Below are positions 1 to 6,229 of a DNA stretch of 34,412 nt, in pieces. Position numbers and translations under genes: made by a program. How positions within the stretch are numbered: the stretch's first letter is position 1; each line of letters begins with the position of its first letter. Under the pieces are notes generated by a model that had not been told where the DNA came from, searched no databases, and was given only the letters and a program-made list of their open reading frames with translations. Location: assembly GCA_945871425.1 (NCBI GenBank), contig CAMBVS010000047.1, forward strand, positions 1 to 34,412, given 5' to 3'. This DNA comes from Rhizobium sp. Q54 (lineage in GTDB: Bacteria; Pseudomonadota; Alphaproteobacteria; SHVZ01).

Positions 1-1
1 G

Positions 2-1057
2 GGCGCCGTCGCCGACCAGGGGCGCGGGCGGAAGGCCTGGGCGATCCTGTTCTCGCTGATCTGCATCGTCGCGACGGCGCTGCTCTGGAACGTGCGGCCG
101 ACCCCCGCCGATGTGCCGCTGGCGCTGGCGCTCGTCGTCGTCGCCACGCTGGGCGCCGAGTTCGCCATCGTTTTCTACAACGCCATGCTGCCCGGGCTGG
201 CCAACCCTGAGCGCATGGGACGGCTCTCCGGCTTCGGCTGGGGTATCGGCTATGTCGGCGGGCTCGGCTGCCTCGCCGTCGCCCTGGTCGGATTCGTTCA
301 AACCGACGTTCCCTGGTTCGGCGTCGGCAAGGAGGAGGCCGCCAACATCCGGGCGACCGCACCGATGGTCGCGGTCTGGTACCTGGCCTTCCTGCTGCCC
401 TTCGCCTTCCTCACCCCCGACACGCCCGGCCGCGGGCTCGCCCCGATGGCGGCACTCAAGACCGGGCTCGCCGGCCTCGCAGGGACGATCCGCAACGCGC
501 GCGCCACGCCCGACCTCTGGCGCTTCCTGCTCGCCAACATGCTCTATACCAACGGCCTGACGACGCTGTTCGCCTTCGGCGGCATCTATGCAGCCGGGAC
601 CTTCGGCTTCTCCTTCGCCGAGGTGATCCAGTTCGGCATCGCGCTCAACGTGACCGCGGCGCTGGGCGCGGTCGGCTTCGGCTGGGTCGACGACCGCGTC
701 GGCCCGCGCGCCACGATCGCCGTCGGCCTCGTCGGCCTCGCGGTCTCGAGCGCCGTCGTCCTGGTCAGCACGTCGAAGCTGGTGTTCTGGATCGCGGCCC
801 TGCTGATCGGGCTGTTTCTCGGGCCCGTTCAGGCGGCGTCGCGCACCTGGATGGCGAGACGAGCGCCGGAGGAACGCCGGGCCGAGCTGTTCGGCCTGAT
901 GGCGCTTTCGGGCAAGGCGACGGCGTTCTTAGGACCCCTCGTCCTCGCCGAGGTGACGCGGGCGACCGGCAGCCAGCGCTGGGGCATGGCGACCATCCTC
1001 GTCTTCTTCGTCGCCGGCCTCGCGTTCCTGGCAACCGTCCGCTCCACCGAGAGATGA
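2..1057 (+). CDS. UMF1-family MFS transporter, 5'-truncated by the window edge
   Basis: This is the 3' part of a multi-pass inner-membrane transporter of the UMF1 (Atg22-like) branch of the major facilitator superfamily. The reading frame is already open at base 2, where it encodes GAVADQGRGRKAW, the cytoplasmic loop motif typical of MFS and UMF1 proteins, so the start lies outside the window. Several hydrophobic helices follow. UMF1-type signatures are visible: LLANMLYTNGLTTLFAFGG, then VDDRVGPR, and SRTWMARRAPEERRAELFG followed by SGKATAFLGPLV near the C-terminus. Family members are poorly characterised and the substrate cannot be read from sequence. The stop overlaps the start of the next gene by four bases (ATGA), so the two are probably co-translated. 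The family call is fairly secure; the substrate is unknown. Confidence 0.85.
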   Translation, partial: GAVADQGRGRKAWAILFSLICIVATALLWNVRPTPADVPLALALVVVATLGAEFAIVFYNAMLPGLANPERMGRLSGFGWGIGYVGGLGCLAVALVGFVQTDVPWFGVGKEEAANIRATAPMVAVWYLAFLLPFAFLTPDTPGRGLAPMAALKTGLAGLAGTIRNARATPDLWRFLLANMLYTNGLTTLFAFGGIYAAGTFGFSFAEVIQFGIALNVTAALGAVGFGWVDDRVGPRATIAVGLVGLAVSSAVVLVSTSKLVFWIAALLIGLFLGPVQAASRTWMARRAPEERRAELFGLMALSGKATAFLGPLVLAEVTRATGSQRWGMATILVFFVAGLAFLATVRSTER

Positions 1058-2343
1058 GCTTCGCCAACTCGCGGAACGTCACCTACCGGGAGATCGGCCG
1101 TTTCGTCGCCGCCGCGCGCCGCGCCATCGACCCCCGGCGCGACGGGCGGAAGGCCGTGGTCTATCCGTTCTCGGGCGTCGACTTCATCGGCCACTTCTGG
1201 TTCGACCCGCACATCCTCCGCACTCTGTTCCCGGCGGAGACCCACCAGGTGTTCTTCGTGCCGCTGCCGCTGTCGGGCCGGGTCGATGCCCGCATGGCGG
1301 CGCTGGCGATGCGCGGGCTCGAGGTGGTCGAGGGCCTCGACCTGCCCCACGACATCCTGTTCCGGGTCGCCGTCACTCTGTTTCGCGACCAGGCCCGCTT
1401 CGACTTCGGCGACCTCCATGTCGTCTTCGGCGGTGCGTCCCGCACCGCGCGCGAGCTCTACCACCGCGGCCACCGCGGCCAGCCGCCGCAGGCCACGCTG
1501 GCGCTGACGGAGGCGGAGGATGCCGAGGGCACCGCTCTCGCCAAGCGCGCGGGACTCGATCCCGGCCGGCCGCTGGTCGTGCTCCACGCGCGCTCGCCCG
1601 GCTACAACCCGGCGCATGCCTTCAACCGCTTCCGCGACTGCGATATCGCCCGCTACACGCCGGCGATCGAGATGCTCGTCAGGCGCGGCTATGCCGTGCT
1701 CCGCATCGGCGATCCGTCGATGCCGCGGCTGCCCGCCGCCAGCCCGCACATCCATGACGGCGCGCATCTCGCCGAACGGGCGCCGCTGCTGGATGTCTGG
1801 GCGATCGCACGCTCGGCCTTCATGATCCATTGCTGCTCGGGGCCCGCCGACATCGGTCGCGCCTTCGGCCGGCCCCTGCTCGGCATCAACGGCTACATCG
1901 GCGACTTCAACGAGTTCGAATCCGGCCACCTGCTGCTGCCGAAGACGATGGCCGAGGTGGCGACCGGCCGGGCCGTCGACTACGCCGAGATGCTGGGCCG
2001 GCGCCTGACCAGGCTCGGCCACATGTACCAGTTCGAGCAACTCGGCCTGCACATGGTCGAGGCCGAACCCGAAGCGATCGAGCAGGCCTGCGTCGAATTC
2101 TGCGAGCGGCTTGGAAAGCCACCCGGCCCGCCGTCACGTTACGAACAACTCAATGAAGAAGAGGATGCGCTTCGCCGGGCCGCCGGCGGGCCGTTCCCGG
2201 AAGACCGCTTCTGGGCGATGGACCTGCCCGGCTCCCGCCTCGCCCAGGCCTTCCTCGACCGCAACCCGGGCTTCCTCGACCGCCCGCCCCCGCCTCTCGC
2301 CGGGCGCAGCGAGCCGCCGCCGCCGCCTGGCGGAGGCGCGTGA
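1054..2343 (+). CDS. TIGR04372-type glycosyltransferase
   Basis: This 429-residue soluble protein resembles the putative glycosyltransferases grouped as TIGR04372. The most diagnostic block spans about residues 173-230: VVLHARSPGYNPAHAFNRF, then DCDIARYTPAIEMLVRRGY and AVLRIGDPSMPRLP. A later segment, DVWAIARSAFMIHCCSGPA, precedes FGRPLLGINGYIG, as expected for a GT-B-like nucleotide-sugar-binding half. The C-terminus is a low-complexity proline-rich tail (RPPPPLAG, then EPPPPPGGG). There is no signal peptide or membrane segment. The ATG overlaps the stop of the upstream UMF1 transporter. Family members often occur in surface-polysaccharide loci, but this copy lies about 20 kb from the other glycosyltransferases in the window, so its product is unknown. 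Confidence 0.72.
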   Translation: MSFANSRNVTYREIGRFVAAARRAIDPRRDGRKAVVYPFSGVDFIGHFWFDPHILRTLFPAETHQVFFVPLPLSGRVDARMAALAMRGLEVVEGLDLPHDILFRVAVTLFRDQARFDFGDLHVVFGGASRTARELYHRGHRGQPPQATLALTEAEDAEGTALAKRAGLDPGRPLVVLHARSPGYNPAHAFNRFRDCDIARYTPAIEMLVRRGYAVLRIGDPSMPRLPAASPHIHDGAHLAERAPLLDVWAIARSAFMIHCCSGPADIGRAFGRPLLGINGYIGDFNEFESGHLLLPKTMAEVATGRAVDYAEMLGRRLTRLGHMYQFEQLGLHMVEAEPEAIEQACVEFCERLGKPPGPPSRYEQLNEEEDALRRAAGGPFPEDRFWAMDLPGSRLAQAFLDRNPGFLDRPPPPLAGRSEPPPPPGGGA

Positions 2344-2354
2344 CAGGCTTTGCC

Positions 2355-2741
2355 TTACCAGAGGATGGGGAGCCCGTAGTGGCGGATGGCCACGTCATTC
2401 GTGACGAGCATCGCATCCTCGATCCGGGCCTGCGCCATCAGCAATCGATCGAAGGGATCCCGGTGCGGGCCGGGAAGGCTGCCAGCCGCAAGAGCGTGGG
2501 CGAGCCCGACCGGAAGCACGGCGAAGCCCTCGCGGCGCACGGCTGCCTCGAGGCCGCCGACGAGCATGCGTGCCTCGGGAAGACGACCGATCCGCACTTT
2601 GGTCGCGACCTCCCACCCGCTCGCGGCACTCACCAGAACCGTCGTCTCTCTGGCGGCGATCGCTTGGCGTGCCGTGGCCGGCAATTGCGGATCGTCGAGA
2701 AGCCACCAGAGAAGCGCATGCGTATCGAGCAGGAGCTTCAC
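2355..2741 (-). CDS. vapC: VapC-like PIN-domain ribonuclease toxin
   Basis: This is a 128-residue PIN-domain protein, the usual length for type II toxins of the VapC family, which are Mg-dependent endoribonucleases. From the GTG start the acidic active-site residues are D6 (in LLDTHALLWW), E44 (in SGWEVATKVRIGRL), D95/D98 (in DPFDRLLMAQA) and D116 (in VTNDVAI), so the active site looks intact. I chose the GTG at 2741 because it overlaps the antitoxin stop as GTGA, the usual coupled arrangement; an ATG six codons upstream is also open. The gene is the second of a two-gene operon and converges on the glycosyltransferase that ends at 2343. It is expected to be neutralised by, and co-repressed with, the protein encoded at 2738-2977. 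Confidence 0.9.
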   Translation of the reverse strand: MKLLLDTHALLWWLLDDPQLPATARQAIAARETTVLVSAASGWEVATKVRIGRLPEARMLVGGLEAAVRREGFAVLPVGLAHALAAGSLPGPHRDPFDRLLMAQARIEDAMLVTNDVAIRHYGLPILW

Positions 2742-2977
2742 TTCTCCCGTCCCTCCCAACCCGCCAGCTCGTCATCGGGCAGCGGCTCGAAGAAGGCGTC
2801 GGTGAGCCGGAACTTGCCTTTCAGAGCCCCGGGCGTCCGCGGACCCAGGCCCTCGATGGGACTGAGACGGGCAATCGGCCGCCCGGCACGGGCGATGACG
2901 ACCTCCTCGCCCGCGAGGACACGGTCGAGAAGGGCGGAAAGATGAGTCTTGGCCTCATGGATGTTGACGGTGGTCAC
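2738..2977 (-). CDS. Phd/YefM-family antitoxin
   Basis: This is a 79-residue antitoxin. The N-terminus (TTVNIHEAKTHLSALLDRV) is the classical Phd/YefM DNA-binding fold, followed by GEEVVIARAGRPIARLSP. The acidic C-terminal half (FFEPLPDDELAGWEG) is the likely toxin-binding tail. I prefer the GTG start at 2977 because an AGAGGGG Shine-Dalgarno lies just upstream; an in-frame ATG at 2998 would add seven residues but has a poor ribosome-binding site. The antitoxin precedes and overlaps the VapC gene by four bases, so translation is coupled. Autoregulation is known for this family, and the direct repeat at 3006-3026 is the likely operator. Confidence 0.88.
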   Translation of the reverse strand: MTTVNIHEAKTHLSALLDRVLAGEEVVIARAGRPIARLSPIEGLGPRTPGALKGKFRLTDAFFEPLPDDELAGWEGREK

Positions 2978-3005
2978 GATGCGCCCCTCTTGATCCATCT
3001 CATAA

Positions 3006-3026
3006 ACTTAGTCTACTTACTTAGTC
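3006..3026. promoter_or_regulatory. Direct-repeat operator candidate of the toxin-antitoxin pair
   Basis: The 8-bp sequence ACTTAGTC occurs twice without mismatch, at 3006-3013 and 3019-3026, with a 13-bp period. The repeat lies in the A+T-richer gap between the divergent antitoxin and enoyl-CoA hydratase-like genes. Phd/YefM proteins normally repress their own operon from such sites. Being only about 17 bp from the hydratase start, binding could also affect that gene. The function is inferred. Confidence 0.5.
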
Positions 3027-3042
3027 CGATCAAGGATCGCCC

Positions 3043-3795
3043 ATGTCTCATCTGATCGTCTCCCGCGCCGGAGACGTGCTCAGGATCACCATCGACCGGC
3101 CGGCCAAGCGCAACGCGCTGTCGCGGGCGGTGCTGGCGGAGATCCACCTGGCCTTCGGCGAACACGCCAAGGACGAGGCGATCAAGACGGTCGTGCTCAC
3201 CGGATCCGGCGACAAGTGCTTCGCCGCCGGCGGCGATCTCAAGGAGCTGGAGGCGTTGCGCGATCCCGAGGAGGCGACCCGCTTCTCGACCGAGGCCAAG
3301 GCGGCGCTGCAATCCGTCCGCGACTTCCCGGCACCGGTGATCGCGCGCCTGAACGGCGACGCGCTGGGCGGCGGCGCCGAGCTGGCGCTGGCCTGCGATC
3401 TCCGCGCCATGGCCGGACATGCGCGCCTCGGCTTCCTCCAGGGGAAGCTCGCCGTCACCACCGGCTGGGGCGGCGGCTACGACCTGATCCGCCGCGTCGG
3501 TTCATCGACGGCGATCAGGCTCCTCGCCCGTGCCGAGATCCTTTCGGCAGAGACGGCGCGCGCCCTCGGCCTCGCGGACGAGGTCGATGCGGATGCGGAT
3601 GCGGCGGTGGATGCGCTGCTGGCGCCGATGCTGAAGCAGAGCGCCCACGTGCTGCGCGGATTCAAGTCGATCGCCCGCGCGCATGACCGGCAGCTCCGGA
3701 GCGCCGTCGACCACGCCGAGACCGAGGCCTTCGTCGCCGCCTGGGTCCATCCGGACCACTGGGCGGCGTCGGCGAAGGCGCTCAAGCCGACGTAA
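3043..3795 (+). CDS. Enoyl-CoA hydratase/isomerase-family protein, decarboxylase-like active site
   Basis: This is a 250-residue crotonase-fold protein acting on an acyl-CoA. The oxyanion-hole segments CFAAGGDLKEL (about residues 59-69) and NGDALGGGAELALACD (104-119) are present, and E113 matches the first catalytic Glu of hydratases. The position of the second Glu is occupied by K135 in LGFLQGKLAVTTGWGGGYD. The FxxxK...WGG pattern resembles ethylmalonyl-CoA decarboxylase-like (ECHDC1) proteins more than true hydratases, so isomerase or decarboxylase activity is at least as likely as hydration. An AAGGA ribosome-binding site precedes the ATG. The gene stands alone, divergent from the toxin-antitoxin pair and ending at a hairpin (3806-3827). 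The fold is certain and the exact reaction is not. Confidence 0.85.
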   Translation: MSHLIVSRAGDVLRITIDRPAKRNALSRAVLAEIHLAFGEHAKDEAIKTVVLTGSGDKCFAAGGDLKELEALRDPEEATRFSTEAKAALQSVRDFPAPVIARLNGDALGGGAELALACDLRAMAGHARLGFLQGKLAVTTGWGGGYDLIRRVGSSTAIRLLARAEILSAETARALGLADEVDADADAAVDALLAPMLKQSAHVLRGFKSIARAHDRQLRSAVDHAETEAFVAAWVHPDHWAASAKALKPT

Positions 3796-3805
3796 CCTTC
3801 TTGAA

Positions 3806-3827
3806 ACCCTCTCCAGGGGGAGAGGGT
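3806..3827. terminator. Bidirectional hairpin between convergent genes
   Basis: A perfect 9-bp stem, ACCCTCTCC (3806-3814) pairing with GGAGAGGGT (3819-3827), closes a 4-base loop. It sits between the convergent crotonase-fold gene (stop at 3795) and pyrC (stop at 3865), where a shared terminator is expected. There is no long T-run, so intrinsic termination would be weak. The stem sequence resembles the palindrome at 27805-27868. Confidence 0.5.
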
Positions 3828-3864
3828 CTCCGAGCGAGTCCGCAGGCGGCAACCCGGAGCGTGC

Positions 3865-5202
3865 TTACGCCGGACCGATCGTCTCGGCGAAGCGGACCGG
3901 CCGGCCGGAGGGCGTGCCCAGGATCTCGCCGTCGCGCATGGCGATGCGGCCGCGGATCACCGTCGCCTTCGGCACGCCGCAGACGCGCATGCCGGCGAAC
4001 GGCGTCCACCTGACCTTGGTGCCCATGTCCTCGTCCTTGAGCTCCCGCCACGCCTGCAGGTCGACCAAGGCGAAGTCGGCGTCGTAGCCGCGGGCGATCC
4101 GGCCCTTGCCGGCGATCTGGTAGATCCGCTGCGGGCCGTGGCAGAGGAGATCGACGACCCGCTCCAGCGACAGCTTGCCCTTGGATGCTGCGGTCAGCAG
4201 CAACGGCAACGTCGTCTGCACGCCGGGCATGCCGGACGGAGAGGCCGGGTAGGTCTTCGCCTTCTCTTCCAGAGTGTGCGGCGCATGGTCGGAACCGATG
4301 ACGTCGACCACACCTTCGGCGATCGCGCGCCAGAGCGCGTTCTGGTGGCGGGCTTCCCGCACCGGCGGGTTCATCTGGGCCTTGGCGCCGAGCCGCTCGT
4401 AGCAGTCGGGCGCGGTCAGGGTCAGGTGGTTCGGCGTCACCTCGACGGTGGCGAGATCCTTGTTCGCCGCCAGCAGCTCCATCTCTTCGGCCGTGGTGAC
4501 GTGCAGCACGTGGATGCGGCGTCCGTGCTTGCGGGCGAACCCCAGAAGCCGCTGCGTCGCCTTCAGGCACACGATCTCGTCGCGCCAGACCGGATGGACG
4601 CGCGGATGCTTGCCCTCGTCGGCGATGTGCTTGCGTTCCTTCAGCCGGGGCTCGTCCTCGGCATGGACGGCCATGCGGCGGGTGCCGTTCCCGACGATGC
4701 GGTCGAGCGTCGCGTCGTCCTCGACCAGCAGGTTGCCGGTGGAGGAGCCCATGAACACCTTGACGCCGGCGCAGCCGGGAATGCGCTCAAGGCCTGCCAG
4801 CGCGTCGGCGTTCTCGGCCGAGCCGCCGATGAAGAAGGCGTGGTCGCACCAGGAGCGGCCCTTGGCGCGGTCGAACTTGGCCTGGAGATCGGCCGCGGTC
4901 AGCGTCAGCGGATTGGTGTTCGGCATCTCGAAGATCGAGGTGACGCCGCCCAGCACCGCTGCCCGCGTGCCGGTGTCCAGGTCTTCCTTGTGGGTGAGGC
5001 CGGGCTCGCGGAAGTGCACCTGGGTGTCGATGATCCCGGGCAGCACGAAAAGGCCGGTGGCGTCGATCGCGTCGGCCGCCTGGTCGGGATAGAGCTGGCC
5101 GAGCGCAGCGATGCGGCCGTCCTTGACGCCGACGTCGATGGCGACGACGCCTGCCGGCGTCACCACGTGCCCGCCGTGGATGACCAGGTCGAAGCGGCTC
5201 AC
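3865..5202 (-). CDS. pyrC: Dihydroorotase (class I), possible altered metal site
   Basis: This 445-residue amidohydrolase matches class I dihydroorotase, which interconverts carbamoyl-aspartate and dihydroorotate in pyrimidine synthesis. Visible landmarks are IDTQVHFREPGLTHKEDL (residues 58-75), EMPNTNP with N95, GVKVFMGSSTG with K148 (carboxylated-lysine position), AVHAEDE with H180, HVLHVTT with H231/H234, and GSDHAPH with D305. The usual D-x-H-x-H motif reads D-T-Q-V-H, so the first metal-ligand His is Q61. I recall this QVHFREPG form from other alphaproteobacterial dihydroorotases, so it may be a lineage feature. The gene starts with GTG and overlaps the stop of the upstream TPR gene as GTGA. 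Dihydroorotase is the best call; a hydantoinase-like or non-catalytic paralogue is possible. Confidence 0.85.
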   Translation of the reverse strand: MSRFDLVIHGGHVVTPAGVVAIDVGVKDGRIAALGQLYPDQAADAIDATGLFVLPGIIDTQVHFREPGLTHKEDLDTGTRAAVLGGVTSIFEMPNTNPLTLTAADLQAKFDRAKGRSWCDHAFFIGGSAENADALAGLERIPGCAGVKVFMGSSTGNLLVEDDATLDRIVGNGTRRMAVHAEDEPRLKERKHIADEGKHPRVHPVWRDEIVCLKATQRLLGFARKHGRRIHVLHVTTAEEMELLAANKDLATVEVTPNHLTLTAPDCYERLGAKAQMNPPVREARHQNALWRAIAEGVVDVIGSDHAPHTLEEKAKTYPASPSGMPGVQTTLPLLLTAASKGKLSLERVVDLLCHGPQRIYQIAGKGRIARGYDADFALVDLQAWRELKDEDMGTKVRWTPFAGMRVCGVPKATVIRGRIAMRDGEILGTPSGRPVRFAETIGPA

Positions 5203-5756
5203 GTCGGCGCGCCCTGCAGCTTCTTCTTCAATTCCTGGATCTGCTGGCGCGCGCCCGGAAGATAGGGGTTGGCCTTCAGCGCCGCCTCGAAAGCCTTCAG
5301 CGCCTCGGCCTGGCGCTCCAGCTCCACATTGATCATGCCGAGGCCCGAGAGCGCGCCGAAGTGCCTGGGCTCGAGCGCCAGGGTCTTCTGGATGTCGGCG
5401 ACCGACTCGGCGAAGTTGCCCAACATGTAGTGGACGGTCGCCCGCTTATTCCAGCCTTCGGCGAACTCCGGCGCGTATTTGACCATCCGGTCGAAGATCT
5501 CGAGCGCGTCGCCGTAGCTCTGCGCGCCCATCAGGCGGATGCCGCGCCGCATCATGTCGTTGACGTTGGAGTCGTCCGAGGTCGTCCACAGGATCCAGAT
5601 CGCCTGGGTCAGCGCCGACGCCTCGGTCTCCGACTGGGTATCCTTCAGGCGCCCGAACATCTTGTCGAGCTGGTCCTCGCGCGGCCCCGCCATCGCCGGC
5701 GCGGCGGCCGTGAAGCCGAAGAAGAGGAGGACGAGGGCGAACCTCAGGAGACGCAT
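5199..5756 (-). CDS. Secreted/periplasmic TPR protein
   Basis: This 185-residue protein has a signal peptide (MRLLRFALVLLFFGFTAAA, with likely cleavage near APAMAG). Tetratricopeptide repeats then run to the C-terminus: ALEIFDRMVKYAPEFAEGWN, then ESVADIQKTLALEPRHFGAL and EALKAFEAALKANPYLPGA. A conserved-looking lead segment (REDQLDKMFGRLKDTQSETE) precedes the repeats. I start at the ATG at 5756 because it directly precedes the signal peptide; an upstream ATG at 5795 would add an arginine-rich leader that looks spurious. TPR proteins of this type are periplasmic protein-interaction scaffolds without known enzymatic activity. It is translationally coupled to pyrC; this may be positional rather than functional. 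Confidence 0.82.
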   Translation of the reverse strand: MRLLRFALVLLFFGFTAAAPAMAGPREDQLDKMFGRLKDTQSETEASALTQAIWILWTTSDDSNVNDMMRRGIRLMGAQSYGDALEIFDRMVKYAPEFAEGWNKRATVHYMLGNFAESVADIQKTLALEPRHFGALSGLGMINVELERQAEALKAFEAALKANPYLPGARQQIQELKKKLQGAPT

Positions 5757-5861
5757 GATGAGCGCAAGTATGGGACGGCGGCGGCTCCGCCGCAACAGGC
5801 TCGCAAGCGGGCCAAGACCACCTGTCCCGGCGCCGGGCGGCGACCGGCCGGAGGTCGTCGC

Positions 5862-6082
5862 CGACCGACGCGGCGCTTCGGCCTCACCCGCCGCGGTCGC
5901 CTCGAGAAAGGCTGGTTCGCCGACGTCGTGATGCTCGACGAGACGACGATCAACGACACCACGACCGACGAGAACCCGAAGCAGTTCCCGATCGGCATCC
6001 CCTACGTGATCGTCAACGGCCGGGTCGCCGTCGACAACGAGCGCCGCACGCGCGTCTTAGCCGGCCAGGCGGTCTCCCGACA
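5862..6082 (+). pseudogene. C-terminal remnant of a D-aminoacylase-like amidohydrolase
   Basis: About 70 codons in one plus-strand frame read like the C-terminus of N-acyl-D-amino-acid deacylases: RRFGLTRRGRLEKGWFADVV, then MLDETTINDTTTDENPKQFP, then IGIPYVIVNGRVAVDNE and a final LAGQAV. Family members end with the same order of motifs (RG-x-G-ADLV, D-x-AT-P, G-I-x-V-NG, G-x). Nothing recognisable of the roughly 400-residue catalytic N-terminus lies upstream in any frame; that DNA is the 5' end of the opposite-strand TPR gene. The frame stays open to a TGA at 6147-6149 through non-homologous sequence. I read it as a relic of a deletion or insertion. It occupies most of the otherwise gene-free 5757-6229 stretch. 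Confidence 0.72.
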
Positions 6083-6145
6083 CCCATCCGATCGGCTGGG
6101 CGACATTCGGTCGCATTGCTGCAGCCCAGGCTTCATCAGGGTCTC

Positions 6146-6159
6146 TTGACCTGAATCAA
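6146..6159 (+). promoter_or_regulatory. FNR/FixK-type binding site upstream of the secreted-protein operon
   Basis: The sequence TTGACCTGAATCAA fits the FNR/FixK pattern TTGA-N6-TCAA and differs from the stricter TTGAT-N4-ATCAA at one base. Its centre lies about 77 bp before the ATG at 6230. A TACTTT hexamer at 6182-6187 could serve as the -10 box; the transcription start it predicts, near 6194, would place the site centre at about -41.5, the standard class II activator position. This suggests activation under low oxygen. The motif match is seen directly and the regulation is inferred. Confidence 0.5.
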
Positions 6160-6229
6160 GGTGCGATTCCGCCTCCAAAATTACTTTGAACCAGAGCGTT
6201 ACTCCTGTTCCACGACGAGGCGAATCCAC

